From the NCBI GenBank assembly GCA_016718135.1, contig JADKEF010000001.1, positions 62,001-126,000 of the forward strand: DNA of 64,000 nt. The letters run 5' to 3'. Source of the DNA: Acidobacteriota bacterium (GTDB taxonomy: Bacteria > Acidobacteriota > Blastocatellia > Pyrinomonadales > Pyrinomonadaceae). Shown here piece by piece: positions 9,212 to 18,213 of this stretch. Each line of letters starts with the position of its first letter. The stretch's first letter is position 1. The notes under the pieces were generated by a model that saw only the letters and a list, made by a program, of their open reading frames with translations, had not been told where the DNA came from and searched no databases. The translations under genes and the position numbers were made by a program.

Positions 9212-10633
9212 ATGAACCCCAAAAGTGTATTGACCTATGCCGCTGAGAATGAGGCTCGGTTTGTTTCGGTCAGGTTTACCGATCTTATTGGTTCCTGGCA
9301 TCATCTGACTTTTCCTATCAGCCAGTTGTCTGAGGATAGCTTTGAAGACGGATTTGGATTTGACGCGTCTTCCTTACGAGGTTGGGCGGCGATCCACGAG
9401 TCTGACATGCTGCTCGTGCCGGATCCGTCGAGATTCTGGATCGATCCATTTACCGAGGACACAACGCTTTGCTTGATCGCAAATGCAGTTGATCCGATCA
9501 CTAAGGAGGGCTACTGGCTCGATCCTCGCAGCGTCGCGGTTCGTGCTGAGAGCTATCTGAAATTCACGGGTATCGCCGACACCATTAATGTAGGCCCGGA
9601 AGCTGAGTTCTTTATCTTTGACGAAGCTCGATATCACAATAATCAGCACTCGGCCGGATTTTATGTCAATTCGGACGAAGGACACTGGAATTCCGGTCGC
9701 GAAGGCACGCCAGACAACCCGAACAACGGCTATCACATCCGTCCGAAGGAAGGTTATGTGCCGGTCGCTCCACTCGATACGCTGATCGATATTCGTAACA
9801 CTATCTCGACCATCCTCGGCGAAGTCGGAATCGACGTAGAATGTCACCACCACGAGGTCGCGACAGCCGGACAATGCGAGATCGATTTTAGGTTCAATCA
9901 CCTTCTGACAACCGCTGACAGCCTGATGCTGTTCAAGTACGTGGTCAAAAATACGGCTCATGCTCACGGCAAGACAGCGACGTTTATGCCAAAACCGATC
10001 TTTGGCGATAACGGTTCGGGAATGCACGTTCACCAAAGCCTGTGGAAGGACGGCAAGCCGCTTTTTGCGGGTGATCAGTACGCGGGATTGTCTGAGATGG
10101 CAAAATTTTACATCGGCGGACTGCTCAAGCATGCTCCGGCACTCGTTGCTCTCGCGGCACCAACGACCAATAGCTACAAACGCCTCGTTCCCGGCTTCGA
10201 AGCTCCGGTAAATCTCGCATACTCGGCCCGCAACCGCTCGGCCGCCGTGCGTATCCCGATGTTCTCGTCTTCGCCGAAAGCAAAGCGCCTCGAGTTTCGT
10301 CCGCCCGATCCATCGTGCAATCCGTACCTGACCTTTGCAGCTCTGCTGATGGCCGGCCTCGACGGTGTCCAGAACCGCATCGATCCGGGCGAACCGCTCG
10401 ACAAGGACATCTACGATCTGCCGCCTGAAGAGCTGGCGAACGTCCCGAGCCTGCCGGGCAGCCTAGACGAAGCTCTCAAGGCCCTCGAGGACGATCACGA
10501 GTTCCTTCTTAAAGGCGACGTCTTTACCCCGGAGCTAATCGAACGCTGGATCACATACAAACGCGACAACGAGATCACGCCGCTGCGTCTCCGTCCGCAT
10601 CCGCTTGAGTTTTCGATGTACTACGATATTTAG
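9212..10633 (+). CDS. glnA: type I glutamine synthetase
   Basis: The 473-residue enzyme condenses glutamate and ammonia to glutamine using ATP. A beta-grasp N-domain (about 1-100, with DGFGFDASSLRGW) precedes the catalytic domain. The active-site elements are present: GPEAEFF, EVATAGQCEIDF, GSGMHVHQSLW and RPPDPSCNPYL. Y401 in DIYDLPPEE is at the place of the adenylylated tyrosine of GSI-beta enzymes, so control by GlnE is possible. AGAGGAG lies 5-11 bases before the ATG. The gene is monocistronic, flanked by terminators on both sides. No PII or amt gene is adjacent. Confidence 0.97.
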   Translation: MNPKSVLTYAAENEARFVSVRFTDLIGSWHHLTFPISQLSEDSFEDGFGFDASSLRGWAAIHESDMLLVPDPSRFWIDPFTEDTTLCLIANAVDPITKEGYWLDPRSVAVRAESYLKFTGIADTINVGPEAEFFIFDEARYHNNQHSAGFYVNSDEGHWNSGREGTPDNPNNGYHIRPKEGYVPVAPLDTLIDIRNTISTILGEVGIDVECHHHEVATAGQCEIDFRFNHLLTTADSLMLFKYVVKNTAHAHGKTATFMPKPIFGDNGSGMHVHQSLWKDGKPLFAGDQYAGLSEMAKFYIGGLLKHAPALVALAAPTTNSYKRLVPGFEAPVNLAYSARNRSAAVRIPMFSSSPKAKRLEFRPPDPSCNPYLTFAALLMAGLDGVQNRIDPGEPLDKDIYDLPPEELANVPSLPGSLDEALKALEDDHEFLLKGDVFTPELIERWITYKRDNEITPLRLRPHPLEFSMYYDI

Positions 10634-10658
10634 GTTGGAGAGTGGTGGACAAAAAAAT

Positions 10659-10686
10659 GGCGGGCCGAGAGTTGGCCCGCCTTTTA
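10659..10686 (+). terminator. terminator of glnA
   Basis: The stem GGCGGGCC/GGCCCGCC (10659-10666 and 10674-10681) is followed by TTTTATT. Confidence 0.9.
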
Positions 10687-10769
10687 TTATGCCGATATCA
10701 AACCCACGTCCCCAAAACAGGGCTTGTGAGAATTTAAACGCTGAATTTGTGCGTTTGTTGCATAAAATT

Positions 10770-10799
10770 AAGGCTGCCTATTGGATAGGCAGCCTTTGT
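10770..10799 (-). terminator. terminator of the DUF11-like gene, possibly bidirectional
   Basis: The perfect stem AAGGCTGCCTA/TAGGCAGCCTT has a five-base loop. It is followed by AATTTTAT on the minus strand and TGTT on the plus strand. It lies 21 bases after the stop of the minus-strand gene. Confidence 0.8.
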
Positions 10800-10820
10800 T
10801 AGGTGGCAAATGAGCCCTGA

Positions 10821-11666
10821 CTACTGCTCGCAAACGCGGTAAGCAGCGATGTAGTTGGTGTTCTGCGGGAATACAGTGATTCCCTCGAAACAACTTCCAC
10901 TCGTCGCGAAGCCGTTGAAATCAGCCTCTGTCCCGCTGCCACCGTCGATGGTGAAGTGCAGCGTTTTATTGAGCGGAAGGCTATTTTGATCCCAGATCCC
11001 TGTGTAGCCCGGAGCGATGGGAATGGCGATGGTGCCGCCCGTGATGAGGTCCATTTCGAAGCTCTGCTGCGAACTTGGGTAGAGTTCGCATTCGTAGAAT
11101 GAGGTCAAGGCGGTGCCAGTGCAGCTCGTCACGAGATATCGGCCACCGGTGATGACATTGTTCGGATAGCGAACGGCCGGGGTGAACGAGAGCGTGTTGT
11201 TGGCCGGGTTCTGCTCGTTGCCGCTCTGGGTCGTAGCGGTTGTTTTGAGCGTCGGAGGCGTTGTCGCGACCTGAAATTCAAATGTAAAGCTGACCTGCCG
11301 CGTCTGATTGTTGCCGATATTCCCAACGTTGCAGACGATCTTATTTGAGACGATCGAGCATGTGCCTGAGCTTGCGTGAACGCCGGTCAGTTTCCCCAGA
11401 ATGTGCCGCGTCGGGCTGGTCGCCGTGAGCGGAAACTCGACCGTGATGGCCACGCTCTGAGCCGTTTGATTGCCGATATTCTTAACGCGAGTCGTGTATT
11501 GATAGGGCGACTCGACGAGCGGCGTCGACGAGCCTTGCCATGTCAGAACGCTCAGATTAGGTGCCGGCGGCGGTGCTGCCAGCGTCGTGCCGTTTACGAT
11601 CCCGATAACGCCGAATGCGGCGATAAACAAAAGAGCCTTAACGCTCTTGAAAGAGTAATTTTTCAT
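10821..11666 (-). CDS. secreted protein with DUF11/CARDB-like beta-sandwich domain
   Basis: The start at 11666 is chosen because AGGAG lies 8 bases upstream and it opens a signal peptide (MKNYSFKSVKALLFIAAFGV, cleavage near LAAP). A longer in-frame extension upstream is judged non-coding. The 281-residue product has a DUF11-type repeat at about 35-150 (VKNIGNQTAQSVAITVEFP, then GTCSIVSNKIVCNVGNI). A Cys-containing C-terminal region carries six cysteines in total with the DUF11 part. Such domains are found in extracellular and adhesion-like proteins. No partner gene is adjacent; it diverges from the M1 peptidase across 199 bases that must contain both promoters. Confidence 0.7.
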   Translation of the reverse strand: MKNYSFKSVKALLFIAAFGVIGIVNGTTLAAPPPAPNLSVLTWQGSSTPLVESPYQYTTRVKNIGNQTAQSVAITVEFPLTATSPTRHILGKLTGVHASSGTCSIVSNKIVCNVGNIGNNQTRQVSFTFEFQVATTPPTLKTTATTQSGNEQNPANNTLSFTPAVRYPNNVITGGRYLVTSCTGTALTSFYECELYPSSQQSFEMDLITGGTIAIPIAPGYTGIWDQNSLPLNKTLHFTIDGGSGTEADFNGFATSGSCFEGITVFPQNTNYIAAYRVCEQ

Positions 11667-11865
11667 TTTATTCTCCTGATTATTTGTAGTGACTATCAGG
11701 TCACGCGTGTCCTGTAACAAGAGAACGGAGCCTTCAAAAGAACCTTGCAGATTTTCTTTCCTGCGGCGGATATCGACGACGACGGGCACGTTTGGCGACG
11801 GACCGGATAAGTAATATGATGACCGTAATAACAAGTCGATAGAGAATCGAGAGGTATCCAAAATT

Positions 11866-13548
11866 ATGTTGCGTATCGGTATATTTAGGCGATCTGCCAT
11901 CATCTTTGGCGGCGTTGTCATCAGCTTCCTTGGTCTTGGGGTCTGTGTCCAAACGCATTTCGCACAGGCAACGCCGGTCACGCGGCAGGAGACACTCCGC
12001 GGCTCGGTCACGCCTGAGCGCGAGTGGTGGGACGTGTTGCACTACGACCTATCGGTTCAGTTCATGCCCGATCGCAGAATGATCCAGGGATCGAATGTGA
12101 TCACATTCAAAACGCTCAAGGCCGGCTCGAAGATGCAGATAGATCTGCAGACGCCTCTAAACATCACCAGGATCATACGTGGAAATACGGACCTGAAATT
12201 CGAACGCGAAGGAAATGTGTTTTGGGTGACTTTTGACACGGAACTAGCCGCTGGCGTCGAGGACAAGATCACTATCACCTATGGCGGCCGACCGACCGAG
12301 GCTCGCAATCCGCCTTGGGAGGGCGGCATCGCCTGGGGCCGGGACGATCTCGGTAACTGGTTTATTAACACCACTTGTCAGGGAATCGGAGCGAGTATCT
12401 GGTGGCCAAATAAAGATATCGGCTACGACGAACCTGACCGCGGAATGAACATCAACTTGACCGTCCCCGACGATCTCGTCGCGGTATCAAACGGCCGTCT
12501 GAAAGGTGTCGATAGCGATGCTAACGCAAAAACGAAGACCTTTCATTGGGTAGTGACAAGCCCGATCAACAACTATGGCGTCAACGCGAATATCGGCAAT
12601 TATGTGAGTTGGTCCGAGAAATACGAGGGCGTCAGCGGCACGCTCGACCTTAGCTATTACGTCTTGCCGCACCAGAAAGAGCAGGCGATGAAAACCTTTC
12701 AGGAAGTGCCGCGGATGCTCAAGGCATTTGAGCATTGGTTTGGGCCGTATCCTTGGTATGAGGACGGTTATAAGCTCGTCACGGTTTCGTATCCGGGAAT
12801 GGAGCATCAGAGCTCGGTGACGTATGGTAATTATTTTCGCAACGGCTATCGGGCGCGAAATCCAAGTCCGGGAGCAGATGTTGGAATGAAGTTCGATTTC
12901 ATCATCGTCCACGAGTCTGGCCATGAGTGGTTCGGTAACAACATCTCGATGAGGGACGCTGCCGATATGTGGATACACGAGGGGTTTACCAATTATTCGG
13001 AAAATCTCTTTGTCGAATACTTTTGGGGTAAGGAACAAGGCTCCGAATACGTGATTGGCACCCGTCGAGGCATCAGAAACGCTAGTCCGGTGATCGGTAC
13101 ATATGGCACGAACCGCGAAGGCTCGGGCGATATGTACCCGAAGGGCGGCAACCTACTGCATACCGTCCGGCAAATCGTCAACGACGACGCAAAATGGCGT
13201 TCGATCCTGATCGGCCTCAACCGCGATTTCCGACGTCAGACAGTGACGACTAAGCAGGTCGAATCTTATATTTCCAGACAGGCGGGCATCGATCTCAGCA
13301 AAGTCTTTGATCAATACCTCCGCGACGTGCGCATCCCACTGCTTCAGTACAAGATCGCGGGTGACAAACTTACCTTCAAATGGGATCGCGTTGCGGCAGG
13401 ATTTGATATGCCCGTCAAAGTTGCGATAAATGGCAAAGAAATGTGGCTCAAGCCAACCGACAATCCCCAGACGATAACATACACAGCCCAGATAAATACG
13501 TTCGTCGCGGATAGGAACCTCTATATCGAGACAAAGGTGCAGGATTGA
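11866..13548 (+). CDS. secreted or periplasmic M1-family aminopeptidase
   Basis: The 560-residue protein has an N-terminal hydrophobic segment (about residues 12-33, ending HFAQA), so it is exported. An N-terminal beta domain (YDLSVQFMPDRRMIQGSNVITF) precedes the metallopeptidase domain. The zinc site is complete: H349, E350 and H353 in HESGHEWFGNN, and E372 in WIHEGFTNY, with the usual spacing. The expected catalytic tyrosine may be in the NREGSGDMYPKGG region. It is shorter than full-length M1 enzymes and lacks the large C-terminal helical domain. It probably trims peptides for nutrition. A hairpin terminator lies between it and metH. Confidence 0.9.
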   Translation: MLRIGIFRRSAIIFGGVVISFLGLGVCVQTHFAQATPVTRQETLRGSVTPEREWWDVLHYDLSVQFMPDRRMIQGSNVITFKTLKAGSKMQIDLQTPLNITRIIRGNTDLKFEREGNVFWVTFDTELAAGVEDKITITYGGRPTEARNPPWEGGIAWGRDDLGNWFINTTCQGIGASIWWPNKDIGYDEPDRGMNINLTVPDDLVAVSNGRLKGVDSDANAKTKTFHWVVTSPINNYGVNANIGNYVSWSEKYEGVSGTLDLSYYVLPHQKEQAMKTFQEVPRMLKAFEHWFGPYPWYEDGYKLVTVSYPGMEHQSSVTYGNYFRNGYRARNPSPGADVGMKFDFIIVHESGHEWFGNNISMRDAADMWIHEGFTNYSENLFVEYFWGKEQGSEYVIGTRRGIRNASPVIGTYGTNREGSGDMYPKGGNLLHTVRQIVNDDAKWRSILIGLNRDFRRQTVTTKQVESYISRQAGIDLSKVFDQYLRDVRIPLLQYKIAGDKLTFKWDRVAAGFDMPVKVAINGKEMWLKPTDNPQTITYTAQINTFVADRNLYIETKVQD

Positions 13549-13695
13549 CGCACGTACCTTTGCTAAACGGGACGTGAGATGTGTTTGACCCATCTGTAGA
13601 CAAACGCTAAACTTGGTTGAGTGTGGTGAGTTATTGCGACTTGCGGCCACGTAAAATAAACGGCTAAACAGCATGAGTTGACCAAATATTTGACG

Positions 13696-13728
13696 AAACT
13701 CTGTGCTTGTTTGGGCACGGAGTTTTTT
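13696..13728 (+). promoter_or_regulatory. hairpin before metH: terminator or Shine-Dalgarno sequestering attenuator
   Basis: The arms AAACTCTGTGC and GCACGGAGTTTTTT surround a seven-base loop and end in six T residues, so this can terminate transcription. Its 3' arm contains GGAG at 13719-13722, the only plausible ribosome binding site for metH (ATG at 13734). The hairpin would therefore also hide that site. I could not fit the upstream 140 bases to a SAM or cobalamin riboswitch. Confidence 0.6.
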
Positions 13729-13733
13729 GATTT

Positions 13734-16700
13734 ATGAGTGCATTTCTCGATCTGTTAAAGGAAAAGATCATCGTCTTTGACGGTGCGATGGGGACATATT
13801 TGCAGTCGCTCGATCTGTCGATCGACGAATGGGGCGGCCCGGCGTTTGAGAATTGCTCGGAAAATCTGCTCTACACGCGGCCGGACGCGATCGAGTCGGT
13901 TCACAAGGCTTTTTTGGACGTTGGCTGTGACGTGATCGAGACGAACAGCTTTGGCGGCAGCGAGGTCGTTTTGACTGAGTTTGGCATCGCGGACAAGACC
14001 TACGACGTCAATCTGCGAGCGGCACAGCTGGCGAAACGGATCGCGGGTGACTATTCGACATACGACAAGCCAAGGTTTGTTGCAGGTTCGATCGGCCCCG
14101 GAACGAAGCTGCCCACGCTTGGCCATATCACCTATCCGGCATTGAAAGATGCGTATCGAGAGCAGATTCGCGGGCTGGTCGATGGCGGCAGCGATCTGTT
14201 GCTTGTCGAGACGTGTCAGGACCTTTTACAGACCAAGGCAGCTTTGGCAGCGATCTTTGAACACTTTGAGAAGAACAAGATCCGCATTCCGGTTATCGCA
14301 CAGGTTACGATCGAAGTTTTTGGCACGATGCTTAACGGAACCGAGATCGGTGCGGCATTGACTGCACTCGAACCGTTTCCGATCGACGTCATCGGCATGA
14401 ACTGCGGCACCGGCCCGAAGCAGATGGCCGACAGTCTGCGGCATCTTTGCGAAAATTCACCTATCCCCGTTTCGGTGCTTCCGAATGCCGGCTTGCCTGA
14501 AGTAAAGGACGGTCAGCAGCATTATGATGAGACGCCGGACAGCTTTGCCGCTCAGGTTGAGCATTTTGCGCGTGATTTTGGAGCGAACATTGTCGGCGGC
14601 TGCTGTGGCACGACGCCCGAGCATCTGCGGCAGGTCATCGAGCGAGTTGGCGGAATGTCGCCGAAAGAGCGAAACGCAAAGCTCGCACCGTCTGCTTCGT
14701 CGATCTATTTCCAACAGCCATACACTCAAGACGCTTCGTTCCTCATTGTCGGCGAACGGGTCAATGCATCCGGCTCCAAGAAGATGCGTGACCTGCTCGA
14801 TGCCGAGGATTGGGATGGCCTGGTCAATCTTGCCAAATCGCAGGAAAAAGAAGGTGCACATATTCTCGACGTCAACGTCGATTTTGTAGGCCGCGATGGC
14901 GTTGCGGATATGCACACGCTTGCCGCTAGGCTGGCTACTGCGGTCAAGATCCCGCTGATGTTCGACTCGACCGAGTGGGAAAAAATGGAAGCCGGGCTCG
15001 AACACGCGGGCGGTAAGTCGATCCTCAATTCGACCAATTACGAAGACGGCGAACCACGATTTCTGAAAGTGCTTGGCCTCGCAAAAGAGTTTGGAGCAAG
15101 CGTCGTCATTGGCCTGATCGACGAGGACGGCATGGCACGTTCGTACGACGATAAGATCAGGATCGCCCGTCGAGCTTACAAACAGGCGACCGAGTTTGGC
15201 ATTCCCGGCCACGATATCTTCTTCGATCCGCTCGCTCTGCCGATCTCGACCGGCATCGAGGAAGACCGCAAGAATGCTGTGGAGACGATCAACGCGATCA
15301 AGCAGATCCACGAAGAGCTTCCGGAAGCCAACATCATCCTTGGGGTTTCAAACATCTCGTTCGGATTGAATCCGGCCGCTCGCGTCGTCCTCAATTCCGT
15401 ATTCTTGCACGACTGCGTGGAGGCCGGAATGAACTCGGCAATCGTCAATGCGTCGAAGATCTTGCCGCTCATGCGGTTTAGCGAGCACGAGATCGATACC
15501 GCTCGCGATCTGATCTACGACCGGCGAAAATTCGAAGGCGATATTTGCACGTACGACCCGCTCGGCGAATTTTCGACGATGTTCGAGGGCAAATCGGCAC
15601 AGTCGATCAAGCCCGACATCTCAAATCTGCCGATCGAGGAAAAGCTCAAACACCACATAATCGACGGCGAACGGATCGGTTTGGAAGATTCGCTCAAGGT
15701 CGCCCTCGAAAAGTATCCGCCTCTTGAGATCATCAATGACATCTTGCTTGATGGTATGAAAACCGTTGGCGATCTATTTGGAAGCGGCCAGATGCAGTTG
15801 CCGTTCGTATTACAGTCTGCCGAGTCGATGAAGGCTGCTGTGAAGTTCCTCGAACCATTCATGGAAAAGGTCGAGGGCTCGAACAAAGGCGTCCTTGTTC
15901 TCGCGACCGTCAAAGGTGATGTCCATGATATTGGCAAAAATCTCGTCGATATTATTCTCACCAACAACGGCTACAAGGTAGTAAATCTAGGCATCAAACA
16001 GCCGATCGACGATATTTTGCGTGCAGCCGAAGAGAACAATTGCGACGCGATCGGCATGAGCGGTTTGCTGGTAAAATCTACGCTCATCATGCGGGACAAC
16101 CTCGAATTGATGAACGAACGCGGCATTAATGTTCCTGTCATTCTCGGCGGGGCCGCACTAAATCGCCGCTATGTCGATGCGGATCTAATACCGCTGTACA
16201 ACGGTAAGTTGTTTTACGCTCGCGATGCGTTTGACGGCCTGCACGCTATGGACGAGCTAACTCAGTCAGAACCACCTGCGGTAGCGGGTGGTTTACCGCA
16301 GGCCAAAAGTGCCGGCGCAGGCTTCGATAGCGATGTTCAAACACCCGCTAACTCCGCTGGTTCCGACTCAAGCATCGAGACCATCACCGATGCCGAAGAC
16401 CTCGTTGGAGAAGACGCCAAGCTCGGCAAGGCGGCTGCTCGGGTATCGACGCGTTCATCAGGTGACACCACGCACACGAATCGTTCTGAGGTCGCGTCGA
16501 TCGAACAGTTGCCAAAAGCTCCGTTCTACGGTTCAAAGGTCGTCGAAATAACGGATCTGACCAAGGTTTTCGACTTCATCAACGAGACCGCACTCTTCAA
16601 AGGCCAGTGGCAGTACAAGCAGGGCCGTAAGACTCCGGAAGAATACAAGGCGATCCTCGAAGAGACGGTTTACCCGAAATTCAAAGAGATCAAGGCTCAG

Positions 16701-17315
16701 GCGAGCCGTGAAAAATTGCTCGAGGCAAAGCTCGTTTACGGCTACTTTCCGTGTCAGTCGAGCGGTAACGATCTGATCATTTATCAGGACGACGAAAAGA
16801 CGGAACGGATGAGATTTACGTTCCCCCGTCAGCCTGTTGATCAACGCGGCGGTAAGAATCTATGTCTCGCTGATTTCTTCGCGTCGGTCGATTCGGGCAA
16901 GACGGACGTGGTTGCGTTCGATCTCGTCACGATGGGCCGCAAGGCCAGCGAGCATTCGGCAAAGCTCTTTAAGTCGGATAACTACACTGATTACCTCCTT
17001 TTCCACGGCCTGTCGGTCGAGTCTGCCGAGGCCCTGGCGGAGATGTGGCATAAGCGAATTCGAGAAGAACTCGGCATCGCCGACAGCGACGCTCCGGAGA
17101 TGGCAAAGCTGTTTCATCAGGGCTATCAGGGCTCGCGATTCAGCTTTGGGTATCCCGCCTGCCCGAATATCGAGGACCAGACCAAACTATTCGAACTTCT
17201 CCAGCCTGAGCGTATCGATGTCGAGCTCACCGAAGAGTTCATGCTCGAACCTGAGCAATCCACCTCGGCCATTATCGTTCACCATCCGGAGGCGAAGTAT
17301 TTCGGAATCGAATAG
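13734..17315 (+). CDS. metH: cobalamin-dependent methionine synthase
   Basis: The 1193-residue enzyme transfers the methyl group of 5-methyltetrahydrofolate to homocysteine through cobalamin. The domains in order are: the homocysteine domain with zinc ligands C224, C290 and C291 (GMNCGTGP, VGGCCGTTP), then the pterin domain (about 330-620, starting FLIVGERVNASGS). Next are the cobalamin cap and binding domain (DVHDIGK with H731 as lower axial ligand), and the reactivation domain (about 930-1193). Between the last two lies an unusually long, polar linker of about 85 residues. Part of it (residues 845-878) is encoded by a palindromic repeat, described separately. Expression may depend on the leader hairpin whose arm holds the ribosome binding site. 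An acyltransferase gene follows after 4 bases. Confidence 0.96.
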   Translation: MSAFLDLLKEKIIVFDGAMGTYLQSLDLSIDEWGGPAFENCSENLLYTRPDAIESVHKAFLDVGCDVIETNSFGGSEVVLTEFGIADKTYDVNLRAAQLAKRIAGDYSTYDKPRFVAGSIGPGTKLPTLGHITYPALKDAYREQIRGLVDGGSDLLLVETCQDLLQTKAALAAIFEHFEKNKIRIPVIAQVTIEVFGTMLNGTEIGAALTALEPFPIDVIGMNCGTGPKQMADSLRHLCENSPIPVSVLPNAGLPEVKDGQQHYDETPDSFAAQVEHFARDFGANIVGGCCGTTPEHLRQVIERVGGMSPKERNAKLAPSASSIYFQQPYTQDASFLIVGERVNASGSKKMRDLLDAEDWDGLVNLAKSQEKEGAHILDVNVDFVGRDGVADMHTLAARLATAVKIPLMFDSTEWEKMEAGLEHAGGKSILNSTNYEDGEPRFLKVLGLAKEFGASVVIGLIDEDGMARSYDDKIRIARRAYKQATEFGIPGHDIFFDPLALPISTGIEEDRKNAVETINAIKQIHEELPEANIILGVSNISFGLNPAARVVLNSVFLHDCVEAGMNSAIVNASKILPLMRFSEHEIDTARDLIYDRRKFEGDICTYDPLGEFSTMFEGKSAQSIKPDISNLPIEEKLKHHIIDGERIGLEDSLKVALEKYPPLEIINDILLDGMKTVGDLFGSGQMQLPFVLQSAESMKAAVKFLEPFMEKVEGSNKGVLVLATVKGDVHDIGKNLVDIILTNNGYKVVNLGIKQPIDDILRAAEENNCDAIGMSGLLVKSTLIMRDNLELMNERGINVPVILGGAALNRRYVDADLIPLYNGKLFYARDAFDGLHAMDELTQSEPPAVAGGLPQAKSAGAGFDSDVQTPANSAGSDSSIETITDAEDLVGEDAKLGKAAARVSTRSSGDTTHTNRSEVASIEQLPKAPFYGSKVVEITDLTKVFDFINETALFKGQWQYKQGRKTPEEYKAILEETVYPKFKEIKAQASREKLLEAKLVYGYFPCQSSGNDLIIYQDDEKTERMRFTFPRQPVDQRGGKNLCLADFFASVDSGKTDVVAFDLVTMGRKASEHSAKLFKSDNYTDYLLFHGLSVESAEALAEMWHKRIREELGIADSDAPEMAKLFHQGYQGSRFSFGYPACPNIEDQTKLFELLQPERIDVELTEEFMLEPEQSTSAIIVHHPEAKYFGIE
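16266..16366. repeat. REPIN-like inverted repeat inside metH
   Basis: The left arm (16266-16293) reads GAACCACCTGCGGTAGCGGG and continues TGGTTT. The right arm (16339-16366), read on the other strand, is GGAACCAGCGGAGTTAGCGG followed by GTGTTT. The arms share GAACCA and TAGCGGGTG and enclose about 45 bases. The left arm is itself nearly palindromic (ACCACC...GGGTGGT). The element is in frame with metH and encodes the SEPPAVAGGLPQ start of the linker. A related pair of arms occurs at 63521-63612. Confidence 0.75.
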
Positions 17316-17319
17316 AGCA

Positions 17320-18213
17320 ATGGCTGATCTTGAAAAGAAATCAGTTGAGGCTATCGCTCCGCGAGACCGGTTTGGTGTCTTGGTGCCGACACCTGAGGAG
17401 ATTGGGGTGCTCACGACGACCGAGCGGATGGCATTTCGCCTGACGCATCGGATGAATCTCGGACGTTGGAAGCGGCTGATGACCTTTTGCCAAAGGCACA
17501 TCGGAAGCCTCTGGATCTACCTCGCTACATACAATCTGATGAACGTTTTCGGCATCGAGAATGTCGAGAATACTGACCCTAACAAACCGCTGATCCTCGT
17601 CGCCAACCATCGCTCGTTCTTCGACATGTACACCGTGTCGAGCGTACTTTTCCGCCGGACAAAGCGGCCAATGGAGCTGTATTTTCCGGTTCGCGGCAAG
17701 TTCTTTTACGATAACCCCATCGGTTGGTTCGTCAACTTCATCATGGGCTGGATGTCGATGTATCCGCCTTTTTTTCGCGAGGACGGCGAAGCCCGAAAGA
17801 GGGAATTCGACAAATACTCGATGCGTAGGTTGGTCGAGATCTGCAGTGCTCCCCACCAAAACGTGGTCGGCTTTCACCCCGAAGGTAAACGAAATCTAAC
17901 CGGCGGAGCCTATGACTTGTTGCCTGCTCAGCCCGGCATCGGCAAAGTGATCTACGCCGCGAAACCGCAAGTCGTTCCGGTTTTCATCGCTGGCCTTGGC
18001 AACGACCTGCCAAAGCAGATCCTCGGCAATTGGGCTGGAGGCGAAAAGGTCCGTATATGGTTCGGCGAGCCGATCGATCTGACCCCGTTTTACGAAAAGG
18101 GCGATAGGCTACGGACCCACAAGGAGATCGCTGATTTTCTGATGTCGAAGATCGGAGAGCTTGGTGAGAAAGACCGCGAGCTGATTACTGCTTCGACGGC
18201 GGAGCCGAGTTAG
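17320..18213 (+). CDS. 1-acylglycerol-3-phosphate acyltransferase-like protein (PlsC family)
   Basis: The 297-residue protein carries the glycerolipid acyltransferase motif NHRSFFD at 96-102 (NHx4D) and, about 95 residues later, the substrate-binding FHPEGKRN. An amphipathic or hydrophobic stretch near 140-155 (GWFVNFIMGWMSMYPPFF) suggests membrane association. It probably acylates a lysophospholipid or related acceptor; the exact substrate cannot be read from sequence. It starts four bases after the metH stop with no clear ribosome binding site, so translational coupling to metH is likely. The 3' end overlaps the convergent protease gene by 29 bases once the frameshift in that gene is repaired. 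Confidence 0.85.
   Translation: MADLEKKSVEAIAPRDRFGVLVPTPEEIGVLTTTERMAFRLTHRMNLGRWKRLMTFCQRHIGSLWIYLATYNLMNVFGIENVENTDPNKPLILVANHRSFFDMYTVSSVLFRRTKRPMELYFPVRGKFFYDNPIGWFVNFIMGWMSMYPPFFREDGEARKREFDKYSMRRLVEICSAPHQNVVGFHPEGKRNLTGGAYDLLPAQPGIGKVIYAAKPQVVPVFIAGLGNDLPKQILGNWAGGEKVRIWFGEPIDLTPFYEKGDRLRTHKEIADFLMSKIGELGEKDRELITASTAEPS

Noticed and set aside
9374..10132. 252-codon frame opposite glnA
   Set aside because: Shadow of the conserved glnA gene.
11689..11704. GTGAC-tatcag-GTCAC as an operator between divergent genes
   Set aside because: The five-base arms are too short to separate from chance and no regulator is adjacent.
14457..15311. 284-codon frame opposite metH
   Set aside because: Shadow of codon bias in metH; no start signal or known motif.
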